Assembly: GCA_026770575.1 (NCBI GenBank)
Contig: MU657179.1
Coordinates: forward strand, 432,602 to 496,601
Direction: 5' to 3'
Length of the DNA stretch: 64,000 nucleotides
Source of the DNA: Pelagophyceae sp. CCMP2097
Lineage: Eukaryota; Sar; Pelagophyceae
Shown here: piece after piece, positions 31,236-42,247 of the stretch
Layout: each line of letters begins with the position of its first letter
How positions within the stretch are numbered: the first letter of the stretch is position 1
Made by a program: the position numbers and the translations under genes
Notes under the pieces: model-generated
Database searches by the model: none
The model's input: the letters and a program-made list of their open reading frames with translations, nothing else
What the model was told of the DNA's origin: nothing

Positions 31236-34200
31236 TCAGGCCTTGGTTGCGATGACGACCCAGAGCGGGTCCGACCCCGGCTTTGACAGGTCCAGCGTCT
31301 CCACGCTCGCCCAGGGCGCGGAAGCGTCGAGGCCCGACGAGACGACGTCGACGAGGCCCACGCCCACAGCGGCGCTGCGGAGCCAGACGGCCACGGCTTT
31401 GGAGTCGTGGCACCGGTTCGAAAAGGCGAACGTGGCGACGCCTCCAGACCGCAGCACGCGGTGCGTCTCCCGGAAGACCTCGAGCGGCCGCGTCAAGTAG
31501 GCCACGGACGAGACGTTGGTCACAGCGTCGAAGGCTCCATCGGCGTAGTCGAGGCGCGGGTCCTTGTTCAGGTCCCTTACGACAAAGGCCTCCGTCGCGG
31601 CGGCGTTTCGCCGCAGCTCAGCGGCGTTGAGGCCGTGCAGCGCCACGCGCGTCCACGCACGGTCCGCCGGGTAATGTGAGTCGTGCGACGAGCAGATGTC
31701 GAGGACGGACTTGGCGGTGCGGAGGAGCGATCCGTAGAACCGCGACAGCGTCGCGCGCGCCACTTCGTCAAGGTGGTACTCCAAATTCGGCGCCTCGCCC
31801 AGCGCCTCGTCGTCGTCGTCGATGCGCTCCAAGTCCGCGGCGGTGTACGGCCACTTTCCGTGTTTAAAGCCGCGCCTCGCGGCGGCGTGGAGCGACACGG
31901 GCGACGTCTCGTCAGCGCCCCAGAGGCGCACGCTGGCGCCGTCAAGGCCTTTGACTAAAACGCCGGGCGCCGGCAGGAGGCCCGGCGGCGCGGCGCCGGC
32001 GGCGGCGGGCGCCGGAGCCGCGGAGAAGCAGCGGCGGAGCGCGGCGGAGCACTCCGCGCGGCCCTTGGCGCCCACGAGCTCCGCGCCGGCGCCGCTCGGC
32101 CGCCGCAATACGACGTGCGGGATCGCGCGCACCAGCGGCGCCACGGCGTCGTAGGCCGCGGAGACGCTCGAAGCGGCGTTTGCAATGGCTTCTGGCGTCA
32201 GCGGCTCGGCGTCGGGAAAGAGGCGCGCCGCCGTCTCGCAGAGCAGCGCCGTTTGCGAAATGTCCACAGCCTCTTCAAAGTAGAGGCGCGAGACCTCTGT
32301 CAAGTACACACGCTGGTCCGGCACGAGAGATAAAGCTTGGAAAAACGCCTTTGTGTTGACGACGCGCCTCTTGGGGTTGAACGCCACGCCGACGCGGCGG
32401 CCCGCGCCGTAAAACGAAGAATCGTCCGTCGGGTCGTGCGCGGCGCCGAACTCGCGCAGCAGGTACGTGTCCAAAGACTCGGGTTCCACGTCCGGGTCGA
32501 GGTACGCGGCGTGGTACCGCACCGAGACGGTGGACCCTTGCGGCAGCGCTGCTACGGCCTCGTCCAGGATGACGAGGCCGACGTGCGAAAAGGGGCAGCG
32601 GACGTCCGTGAGGACGTCGACGGTGACGTGCTCCTCGGCCGGCGGCGGCAACGCGTTGCTGAGCTTGCGGAACGATTCTGCCCGCATCTCCGCAGAGACC
32701 AGCGTCCTTGCAAAGACGTCCCTAAACCTTTGGAAGCTCTCCCGCATGCTGATGCCCGCATACGAAGCGTCCATCATGGCGTTCCAGCCCGTGTTGCAGG
32801 CGAGGTCGTTTCGGCCCGACGGGACCTCACAAATGAGGTCCCAGGGCGCGTACATAAAGTTGCAATACGTCGTCCGCGCCACGCCGCGCACCGCCGCGCC
32901 GCGCGCCACCGCGTGCCGGCACGCCCGGAGCAGGCCGCCCGTCCAGATCTGCCCGAACCTAACAGAAGCGTCGGATTTCGCCGGACGGAGGGCCGCGCAC
33001 AAAAAACTCACCCTCCCATCTGGACGAGCATCATCTCGTCGGTCACGTCCTGGCCGACGTGCGTCACGTCGCCCGCCGTGTTCATGGCCAGCAGGCCCGC
33101 GCCGCGCGGCCGCGATGCCGACTGTTCGCCAGTCTTTTCGTCAAAGTAGTCATCGCAGCTCAACAACGTGATAAACTGCGAGTCGATGTGCCACGGCAGC
33201 CAGTACTCGCCCGCCTCTTCCGCGGCGCTCGACGAAGGCGCGGCGCCGCCCGTCGTCCGGATCTTCGTCGCGTGCGTCCGCATCGAACCCGCCTGGTCCT
33301 CCTGAACAGGCGCCGTCAGGCCCGTCGTGCGGATCTTCGTCGCGTGCGTCCGNNNNNNNNNNNNNNNNNNNNNNNNNNNNNNNNNNNNNNNNNNNNNNNN
33401 NNNNNNNNNNNNNNNNNNNNNNNNNNNNNNNNNNNNNNNNNNNNNNNNNNNNNNNNNNNNNNNNNNNNNNNNNNNNNNNNNNNNNNNNNNNNNNNNNNNN
33501 NNNNNNNNNNNNNNNNNNNNNNNNNNNNNNNNNNNNNNNNNNNNNNNNNNNNNNNNNNNNNNNNNNNNNNNNNNNNNNNNNNNNNNNNNNNNNNNNNNNN
33601 NNNNNNNNNNNNNNNNNNNNNNNNNNNNNNNNNNNNNGTCCGCATCGAACCCGCCTGGTCCTCCGGAGCAGGCGCCGAGAGGCCCGTCGTGCGGATCTTC
33701 GTCGCGTGCGTCCGCATGGACCCGAGCGCCTCTGGCTCGGCATTGGCCGCGTCGGGCGCGGCAGCGGCGCAGGACTGCGTCGCCGCGTCGCTGTCGTCGA
33801 AGATAGTGTCTTCTCGGGAGTATGCCGAGTCGTACCAGATCCATCGGCCGGCGAGGCAAGTGCCCTCGTCAGCAATCGCCTCCATCGTCATGCGGCCTAC
33901 AAGGCGTGTCCAAAGGGTCGCGGCAGTCGAACGAGGGACTTTGCCGCAGCGCCTCGCCGACTCAGCCTCGGGAGCCTCTCACGGCGCCTCTTCCCAAGAT
34001 GCGCACCCGTCTCGTCCTTGACGATTCGGTCGAGGCCCTTCATGACGAGGAGGGACGTCTCGAACATCTTGCCGTCGAGGTCCTTGAACGTCTGGCGGAG
34101 GCGTGGGTTGGGCCAGGTGTTGGTGCCGTAAAAAGTGTCCACCTTTTTATGCCTCCCAACATCCTCCTTGATGTTGTGGAGAAAGTTCGACTGCAGCGGG

Positions 34201-34586
34201 TGCGCCTCGCGGCCCGGCTCGCCGGACCACCCGGGGTACGTCTGGCGCACGGCCGCGCAGCGCTCGCGGCCTTCGGCGTCGTGGACGGCGAGGTCGACCG
34301 CGGCAGCAAACGCTTCGCGCCGCGCCGCAGCGTAGCCGGGCACGTTCTTGATGGCGACGACGCCAAAGGCCTGGTCGCCGACGAAAGCGGCGCGCAGCGG
34401 CACCAGCGCGGAGTCGTCGCCCGCCGCAAGGCGAGCGAGATCGGCAAAGTCGACAATCTGAATGTGCTGGTCCGCCCCCGGCGTGCCGCGCGGCGGCTTG
34501 GGCAACGACCGCTTCTCCGGCGACGGAGACGGGGCCTGCGCCCCGCTGCGCATCATCCCCATGAGCGTCTCCCCCTCAGGAGCCAT
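31236..34586 (-). CDS. Three-domain fusion: 2OG-Fe(II) oxygenase (IPNS-like), DsbA-like, SAM methyltransferase
   Basis: Exons 34586-34007, 33896-33012 (with an assembly gap) and 32958-31236 give about 1,060 residues. Domain 1 resembles isopenicillin-N-synthase-type oxygenases: an N-terminal half ending 'TFYGTNTWPN', then 'EYWLPWHIDSQFITLLSC' with HxD, 'LVQMGGFGQIWTGG', distal His in 'LRACRHAVARG'. A minisatellite of 24-residue repeats interrupts it before the HxD. Domain 2 (around 'DVLTDVRCPFSHVGLVILDE') is DsbA/FrnE-like but has CPFS instead of CxxC. Domain 3 is a class I methyltransferase ('SVLDICSSHDSHYP', 'FDAVTNVSSVAYL', 'RVLRSGGVATFAFSN'). A secondary-metabolite or thiol-modifying role is plausible; substrate unknown. 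It is divergent from the methyltransferase at 34777. Confidence 0.8.
33228..33720 (-). repeat. Coding minisatellite of 72-bp units, partly unassembled
   Basis: Flanking the gap, 72-bp units encode 'SMRTHATKIRTTG' plus an 11-residue variable part ('LSAPAPEDQAG', 'LTAPVQEDQAG', 'GAAPSSSAAEE'). At least four units are visible, two on each side of the gap, with single-base differences. The true copy number is unknown because the array collapsed or failed to assemble. Confidence 0.9.
33353..33637. other. Assembly gap (285 N) inside the minisatellite
   Basis: Gap length is an estimate and does not keep the reading frame between its two sides, so frame breaks here should not be taken as real. Confidence 0.99.
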
Positions 34587-34776
34587 CGCGAGGGAAGTTC
34601 CGACAGAAAGGTATCGCCTACCCTGGGGTTTTGATTTTGGCGATAAGGTGCGGGGTGGATGTAATCCATCCGAGTTTCCTTAACGGCTGGTTTCAACGGA
34701 CAAGACCCGAGAAAGTGATTTTCAGAGAAGCTGACCGAGTGCTTTGACCCGGGCGCGCTTCGGCCGGCGTCGAGTT

Positions 34777-35636
34777 ATGGCATCGGCGAATGGCGGGACG
34801 CCGTCGGCTTCTGTCGACATCAAGACGATGAAGCTCTACTGGTCCGTCGAGGCGCGCGTGGAGAACGAGTTGAAGGCGCTGGGTTTGGGCGCCGGCGCGG
34901 CGCTGGACGCTTCGGCTGTCGCGAAATTCGACTGCATGCACTACCACGGCACCGACGCCGTCGACGTTTGCATTTCAACGCTCAACCTCACCAACGCCTC
35001 GAAAGTCCTCGACGTCGGCGCCGGCCTCGGCGGGCCGGCGCGCCACATGGCCGCCGTAAAGGGCTGCAACGTGATCGCAGTCGAGCTGCAGGACGACCTC
35101 TGCCGCTGCGGCGCCGACCTCACGAAGCGGTGCGGCCTCGCGAACCTGGTGCAGCACGAGTGCTGCGACTTTCTGGGCCGGGAAAACGGCGACGCATCGA
35201 CGTTCGACGCAGTCACGAGCTGGCTCTGCTTCCTGCACGTCCCGGACAAGGCCGCTTTGCTGGCCAAGTGCGCCTCGACTTTAAAGGCCGGCGGCATGCT
35301 CCTCACGGAAGACTTTTACGAGAAGGAACCCTTCACGGCTGAGGACGTTTCGACTTTGGAGAAGGAGGTCTACGCGGCGCAACTGCCGGCGCGGCCGGCG
35401 TACGAATCGGCGCTGGCGGGCGCCGGCTTTGTGCAAGTGCAGTGGATCGACATGACCGCCGACTGGGCCGCATTCACGGCCGACCGCCTCGACGCGTACA
35501 AAAAAGCGCGCTCGCACGTCGTCGGAATTCACGGCGAGACGTTCTACGACGCCCAACTCGCTTTCTACCAATCAGTCGCAGACCTCTTCCAGACGGGGAG
35601 ACTCGGCGGCGTGCGAATCGTCGCCACCAAGGCCTA
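34777..35636 (+). CDS. Class I SAM-dependent methyltransferase
   Basis: A single-exon 286-residue frame from ATG 34777. The AdoMet-binding loop is 'KVLDVGAGLGGPARHMAA', followed by the acidic end of strand 2 ('VIAVEL'), 'FDAVTSWLCFLHVPDK' and 'LKAGGMLLTEDFYEKEP'. The N terminus 'DIKTMKLYWSVEARVENEL' and the overall layout match the methyltransferase-11/SDMT-like group that acts on small amines or lipids (sarcosine, phosphoethanolamine or sterol-type substrates). Substrate cannot be told. It is complete in length and divergent from the large fusion gene, whose start is 190 bases away, which suggests possible co-regulation. Confidence 0.8.
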
Positions 35637-36146
35637 ATAAAGGCCGCAGTTTTTTTGCATCTTATCAGATTCTTGGTGTCTTGGAGCATGCCTTCGAGTG
35701 CGGCACGGCAGAGGCACGTGCAAGTCCGCGATTGGGACGCGCGCGAGTCTGTCATCCACGACTCGTGACTGATTCGACGTAGATGCCTTTTAGCGATTTT
35801 AGCGATTTCGACAGGTTCGAAGCGAACGCCGCAGGGTGAGCGTCCCAAAGGCACTTGGAAGCGAGGCTATCAGTAGGCGGACTGCGAGGCCCGCCCGGCG
35901 GCCGCACGCGCCGCCGCCGCGACGGCGTCCCTCGTTCAGATGCAGTTTGACGATGGACATGACCCGAGGAGCACGCAGTTCGACGACGGCGTGATTTTGC
36001 GGCAGACGGAGCTCGTGAACTCGGCGCGCTTTGGAGGTGGCGCCCGCGTCTCGAGAGAGACTTAAAGAAAACCTTTCCCCGAGACGACGCAGCGCTGCAG
36101 GGCCGAGCGACGCGGCGCCGTAGGCGACGGCGAATCGTTCAACGTT
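35637..36146 (+). other. Spacer with a possible first exon for the transporter
   Basis: An ATG at 35783 opens 'MPFSDFSDFDRFEANAAG', ending at a good donor (gtgagc, 35838). It could be exon 1 of the downstream MFS gene, but I cannot find a frame-consistent middle exon. Otherwise I see nothing in this spacer. Confidence 0.3.
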
Positions 36147-37455
36147 TTGCGCGAATCGGAGGAGGACGAGGAGGAAGTGGGCCTTGCGCGCGGGTCCGTC
36201 GAAGAAAAGGTTTTGCAGCAGGAGCACATGTTGCGCGGCACCGCGCCGTCGCTCGCCGTCGCGTTGGCGGTGGGATGCATCTTCACAGTAAGCGACCTCG
36301 TCGGGCCCGTCGGCGAGGCGTGCTCCGCCTGGGGTGGCGGCGTCGCGGCGGCGGCGGCGAGCGCTCTGCTCACACTTTTCGGCGCCGGCTGCTTCGCCAC
36401 GAGCTTGGTCCTCCCGCGCCTCGGCCGCCGCGCCGCAAAGCCGGCGCTGGCGTGCTCGCTGCTGCCGCAGATTATGCTCTTGCTGGGCGCGGCTGTCAGC
36501 GTGCGGAACTGCTGGCGCGCGGGCTACGCTTTGAGCCTCGGGTTGTTTGGGTTCTTTATAGGAGCGATGTACTTTGTTGGTCTCGGTTTGACCGTATCCT
36601 GGTACCGCGACCAGAAAGAGGTGGCAGTCGCATTATACTCGACGACCATCGGCCTCTCCACTCTCGTTTTTCAAGCGCTGGACGCCTCTCTTATCCCGAT
36701 GTGGGGCGTCGAGCGGACTCTAATCGCAAGGGCTGTGCTCCTGCTTGTACTCGGTGGTTTTATGCCCCGCGCCTCCTTCGGGCCCTTCCACCACGACGCG
36801 CCCGCGAAGCGAAACGGCCGCCGAAGCCACGACCCGTTCAAAGCGCTCCGGAGTCGGAGAGCTATGGCCTACCTTTTTGTCATGGTTTCAGCGTGGCTCC
36901 CCGGCTGGGCCGTTTTATCGAGCATGGTCCCAGAGCTCCGCAGGGCCTTTGAGACGTCGGAGCGCGCCGCCGCCCGCTTGTGCCTCGCGCCGCTGGCCGC
37001 GATGACGGCGGGAAGGCTGGCCGTGGGGCTCGGCCCGCGCGGCAAGTCGCTTCTCAAGGTGCGAATGCACCCGCCTCGGCGGTATTTCAAGCAAGTCTTA
37101 GGTCCGCCTCTGCCTCGCGGCGCAGGCGTTGGCCGCGTTTGCGTGCGCCTCTGACGCGCCGCCGCAGCTCGTGGTGGTGACGTTTGTCGTCTGTTCGTTT
37201 TCCTTCGGCGCCGCATCATCCTCGTACGCCCCTCTCGCCGTCGACCTCTTCTCCGACGAGCGGGATTACACGTCCGTCATCGGCGCCGCCATGGGCGTCT
37301 ACGGCGCTTCCGCGCTCGCCGCCACCGCGCTGACCGCGAGCCTCGGCTTCGCCGGAGCCATGCGCGTCGCTGCAGCAGCGTGCGTCGCCGGCATCGGCGG
37401 CACGTTCGCCGCCACGCACGCGCCGCCGCCCGGCGGCGCAGCCGCGACGTCGTGA
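36147..37455 (+). CDS. Major facilitator superfamily transporter
   Basis: Two exons (36147-37058, 37102-37455) with a 43-bp GT-AG intron give about 420 residues. An acidic N-terminal tail (MRESEEDEEE) is followed by ten to twelve hydrophobic segments, e.g. 'APSLAVALAVGCIFTVSDLV', 'SLGLFGFFIGAMYFVGLGLT' and, after the central basic loop ('AKRNGRRSHDPFKALRS'), 'AYLFVMVSAWLPGWAVLSS', 'LVVVTFVVCSFSFGAAS', 'SVIGAAMGVYGASALAATA'. This is the 6+6 layout of an MFS carrier. The loop 'ASFGPFHHDAPAKR' splits the halves. Substrate unknown; some resemblance to monocarboxylate/OFA-type carriers. The true start may lie in an upstream exon. Confidence 0.7.
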
Positions 37456-38967
37456 TTTATTTCCAATCGTCTTGCGACACGTAACACCGATTTCAGGTAG
37501 CCCATAACCTCGAATCGGGCGTACTTTTTGAAACTTTTCAAATTGGTTCAAACGCCTTCGAAGGAGCCCTCGGCTGGGGGAAGTCGGGTATAGAGTCCGG
37601 CGCAGCGCGGCGGACTGGCGCCGATGCGTCCTGCTTCGCGGGGCGCAGGTTGGGTGCTAAGTTGGGTGCGATTTGGCCACCTACAGGCCACGGGCCGTGA
37701 GCGTCTACTTTGGCGGCCCGGCGGTGGCGATGGACACTACCGAGGGCCAAGACGGTAGTGTTAGAGCCTCGGAGGTGCTCCTCGATGTGCTGCGAGTCAC
37801 TGGCCAAGTCGGCGCCGCTGGCGAAGCACTGATGACTTCAGAGTGCCCGCATGGCGCCTGAGATCAAGGGCTACTCCGGCGCTGCGCCGCTTGACGTCAT
37901 GGGCAGCCGCTTTCCTCTGGTCGTACGAGCCGTGGACGCCTCGTCCCATGAGCCACCACGCGGCACGAGAGGTGTGTCTCGCAGCGGGACCGTAGCTGTT
38001 CGCCGTCATCCGCCGCGCTCCGCCGCGCGTCCCTAGAGCAGGTCCCACGCGACGGCCGAAGACACGCCCCGCCGCATCACCGACGACACGCTGCCCGAGA
38101 GTACTGCGGGCACAGTTGCCCGACGGGCCGCACCATGGACGCCGATAAGCCGAGCGAGGACACGGCCGTACGCACCGACTCGCCCGCGCTGCGCGGAACC
38201 GAGTCGCCCAAGCGTCGACGACGCTAGGCGTCGCGCCCGTCCTCCAACATGATCCGCACGAGCAGCGACCGCATGACCGTACGTCGTCGTGGCGCGTCGC
38301 GCGCATCCACCGCCGGCGTCAATTTCGCCATCGACGCTGCCGGAGGCTGATACTTCATCGCCGCCGCCACAGCCCGGGGCTTGAAGACGTAAGCGGCGCT
38401 GGCACGAATCGCGGTCGATATTTGCGCAGCATCCTCCTTGAGACGTCGCCGCCGCGCCCAAACGCGCGGCAGAAGAGAATTCTCAGCGCGAGATGGCGTT
38501 GTAATTGCAAGAAAAGTGATGAACTATGGGAGGCTCGTATGCGCGCCCCAGGAGGGCTACGGGAAAAAGGGTTTGCGCCAGCCGCCAAGTCGCGCCGAGC
38601 CGCGTCGTTTAAGACCGGTCTCGCCGCAATTGGCGGAAATAACCCGAGGCCCAAATCGGTGTTACGACACGTCGGACCCGCTTTTTGCATGCCTCCCCTC
38701 GTCCTCGGATGATCAGACGGCGAAGCGGAACTTTACCTCAATATACATCAATTCCAAATCCAAATAGCAAATTGAAAAATAAGATGTGAAGAATACACAA
38801 AGAACCCACCCCGGGACGACCATCGTGTCGCCAAACACACTTTAGCGACAGATTTGGTCGACGGTGGCGGTGCCTGCAGGACAGCAGGTGCGCCCGCGAA
38901 GAGCCCCGGACCATGTGCCGTAGCTGCCGTTTCCCCTGAGCTGCCGCGGGCCCGATCCGTCTTCGCG
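37456..38967. other. Long region without a recognised gene
   Basis: About 1.5 kb between two rightward genes. Open frames on both strands (for example from ATG 38132, 'MDADKPSEDTAVRTD', stopping after 31 residues) have no recognisable domain and stops interrupt them, so a decayed gene is possible near 38130-38360. The interval 38700-38840 is AT-rich. I see no repeats of note. Confidence 0.45.
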
Positions 38968-41900
38968 ATGCGGTCTGTGCGGCGGCTGACGGACGTGCGC
39001 ATCGTGAGCACGGCACGACGAAGGCTCAGCGCCCCGCCGGTGGCGGCGCACGCGCGGCCGGCGGCGGCGCAGCAGTCGAAGAGGCATAGGCGCGCGACGT
39101 TTTACGTCCGTCGCCTGTCCCCAGAAGCGACAGACGACGACCTCCGCAAATCGTGCGTGGCCTCCGTCTGCCCTCGCGGGCGTCCTCGCGGGCGTCCTCG
39201 CGGGCGTCCTCGCGGGCGTCGCTGGGCAATCGGAGACTGCGGTCCTCTCGCGTCGGAGGCTTTTGGTGGCACTCTTGTTGGAAGCTTTTGTTGGCACTTG
39301 GTCGGAGGCCCCGTTGGCCTCACGCGCACGCTTAGGGTCGACCGCGTGTGCAGTTTCGGCGTCGAGTCGGTGTCCATATCGCGGGACGCGGAGACGGGCG
39401 CGTCTCGGGGCTTTGGCTTTGTGACCCTCGGCGTTGGGGCGGACCATGCTGCAATTCTCAATGCCGACGTCATCCTCGGTGCGCCCCAAAAGACGGTAAA
39501 AACGGCCTTTCGAGTGAAACGCGTGGCACCTGCGTAGGTGGCGTCAAGCTCGACATCTTCCCAGAATTTCGAAATCGGCTCACAGGCGAGATTGTCTCTA
39601 TGCGCACTGCCGCCGACCTCCTCAAACTGTACGAGGCCCACGCCACACGGTTCAACGAGGTCCACCTCTCGACGGCGCTGCAGAGATTCTCGCAGCTGCG
39701 CGGCAGGGCGTTTCTGGACGCGGAACCGCTCGAGGCGCCCGATTCGGCAGAGGCTCCCGTCGCCGACGAGGCGGCGCCCGGCGTGTCTGCCGAGGAGCAG
39801 ACGCTGCTGGACGCGCTCTGCGACGACTGCACGGCGAGCATGGTGGCTCAAACGTCGGTTTGGCAGTCGCGGGGCCTCGCGAACGTTGCGCTTTCGCTGG
39901 CAAAGCTTTGGGTCGCCGACGAGGCGCTCTTCGACGCAGTCGCGAAACGCGCCCTCCAACTCGAGGCAGACGCCTTTACGCCCGAATGCGCGTTTGGGGG
40001 GACGTTTGTTGTCCTTTGTTGCGGGTCCGTGACGCCCGAGGGTCGCCCAACCGTATTCCTAGGCGTGGCGACGCTGGCCCAGGGCTTTGCTCGGGCGAAC
40101 GCGGCGGGCAGGTACGACGCGCTCTACGACGTGCTCTCGGCGTCGGCGCAGCGGCGCATTTCAGACTTTGGCAAGCGAGAGCTCTCGGCGCTCGCGCTGG
40201 GCTTCGCAATCGGCCGGTGCTCGTCGCCGCAGCAGCGGTATTCGCCCCTCTCCGCGCGGCCGCCGCAGGAAGACGACGACGAAGACGACGAGCGCCGGAC
40301 AAAGGCCAAAAGTTTTCAAGACGCGAAGCTCTTCGACGCCATCGAGAAGCGCTCGATGCAACTGGTCGAGGACTTTGGCCCCGAGGACCTCTCGATGACG
40401 GCCAACGCGTTTGCGGTGGTTTTGGACGGCAGGGCTCGGAGCGGCCTTTTTGAAGCCATGGCTCGAAGGGCGATTGTGGACGGCGTCTTGAAAATGTCCG
40501 ACGTCAATCTCGCGCATCTCGCTCGTGCCTTCGCGGTGCAAAAGCCGCGAATCGGGAATCAGCAACGCCTCTTCCGGGCCATCGCAAACGCGGTGCCGCG
40601 GCTGCAAAGGTGCGGCGCGCAGTCGCTCTGGTCGTTGGCGCACGCGTTTTCGGCGGCGGACGCCGCAAGCGCGCCACTCTTCCAGCACATCCACGCCGCC
40701 TCTCTCACCCGCATTTCGACGGACTTTTCCCCAAAAGGCGTTGCTTTGCTGGCGCACGCGTTTTCCCAAGCCTCGTTTGACGTGCCGGATTTGTACGCCG
40801 CGTGCGCGAAAGCGGCCTTGGACGACATTGACCATTTTTCAACAACCCACCTCGCCATGCTCGCGCGGTCGCTGGCCACTGTGGGCTATTTAGACGAGGA
40901 CCTCTTCCGCGCCATCACAGAGGCGTGCGAGATGCGCGTCGACGAGATGGACCTGCAGTCTCGTCCGGCGTCCTGGATTGTCCTGGAGTGGATTGTTTCA
41001 GGAGTGGAGTCAAGAGCAAAGAAAACTGACGGTGGAGCCGCGAGCGGCACCAGAGGCTTCAGGCGGAGCTTCTCTCGGTGCCGTGAGACGCGAGGTGATC
41101 CCCGTGGGGGTGGCCTGCCATGCCGTGTACAATGCCAGAAGAATCGCGCAGAAGAATGCACGCGCCTCAGACTTTGTTTTTTATTCAAAAGTTTGCGAAA
41201 ATTAAAAAAAAACATGTGATTTCCCTGTTTTAGGTCCACCGTTTCACTGGCTTGGGCCTACGCCGTGCTCGACATCCCGGACCCCGCGCTCTTCGAGACT
41301 GTCTACCTCCAGGTCCGTGGTCCAGAGCCTTGTCTCTCCCTTCCTTTGAGAGCGAGCGTCTTGGACACTCTTCTTTGAGACGGGCACTCTTCTTCCCTTG
41401 AGAGCGAGCCTCTTTCCAACAGACGCCAGGTCCGGTCGCGCCTCGGCGGCTTTACGTACCTCGAGTCGCGCATGCTGTACCACGCCTACGTCTATTTGAG
41501 GATCGAGCCGACGCTGGTCCAGCACCCGCTGACTCAGCTGTTGATGCATTTCGAAGAGGAATTGCGAGAGGTGTTTGTCGTGCCCGTCCCGCTGACGTCA
41601 CCCTTTGAGGAGTCCGTCTCCGCGGCGCTCCACCGAACAGGCTGGGCCCACGAACGCAAGCACTGCTCTGCGGAAGGTGCGCCGTGCTTTTGAGAGGGTA
41701 CAGAATCACTTCGAAGAAAACGGCATCACTTCGAAGAAATCTTTCGAGGTCCCTTTTCGACCATCGAGGTCCCTTTTCGACCATCTCGGGAATCGCATCC
41801 GGTTGTCGCATCCATCCCCGCAGGCCTCTACCTGGACATGGTGCAGCCGGAGACGATTTTGGCCGTGGAGTGCCTGGGGCCTCAAAAGTTCCTGCGGTCG

Positions 41901-42125
41901 TTTGCTGGACGCGAGCTCCAAACGCTCCAAAAGCTCCACGGCAAGGCTCTCGCCAAGCGCCGGATCCTGAAGCGCCTCGGCTGGAGCACGCTGAACATCC
42001 CGTACTTCGAATGGGACGCTTTGGACTCGCCGCGGGAGCAGGAGAGGTATATCAACGACCGCATCGGGCACAAGACGCTCGGGTCGTTCATCCGCACTTT
42101 ATCAATCTTTAAAACAGAGCCGTGA
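38968..42125 (+). CDS. RRM + helical-repeat + RAP-domain RNA-binding protein
   Basis: Seven exons (38968-39152, 39354-39478, 39538-39987, 40063-40957, 41234-41312, 41430-41676, 41824-42125) give one frame of about 760 residues. An Arg-rich leader (MRSVRRLTDVRIVSTARRR) suggests organelle import. An RRM follows: RNP2 'ATFYVRRLS', RNP1 'SRGFGFVTL'. Then come about ten OPR-like repeats ('RGLANVALSLAKLWVADEAL', 'FSPKGVALLAHAFSQASF', 'STVSLAWAYAVLDI'), and at the end a RAP domain ('TILAVECLGPQKFLR', 'AKRRILKRLGWSTLNIPYFE', 'WDAL'). RAP proteins process or stabilise mitochondrial or plastid RNA. The exon 2/3 splice (phase 1) is what joins the RRM to the rest. Intron 3 (39988-40062) is GC-AG and a multiple of three; removing it restores exact repeat spacing. 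Confidence 0.82.
39160..39225 (+). repeat. 12-bp tandem repeat in intron 1 of the RAP gene
   Basis: The unit 'cgtcctcgcggg' occurs four to five times in the 201-bp intron 39153-39353. A second degenerate pair ('gttggaagcttttg', 'gttggcacttgg') follows. Confidence 0.85.
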
Positions 42126-42247
42126 TGCCTTCCCAGAGGGGCCGCGGCGGGGTTGGAGTCCCAGAGGCGCCGCGGGGGGAGGCGAAGCGTCGGATGCGCC
42201 GTATACGAGGGCGTCCGTGGCTCGGGTCCAATGATCCTCGTTTAAAT

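Noticed and set aside
33353..33637. Frameshift between the two sides of the oxygenase exon
   Set aside because: The gap length is only an estimate, so the phase change carries no information.
39348..41219. Reading 39348-41219 as one continuous 623-residue protein
   Set aside because: Its first 60 residues and the 39988-40062 segment break the RRM and the repeat spacing. Splicing explains both, and the tail after 40957 is intron.
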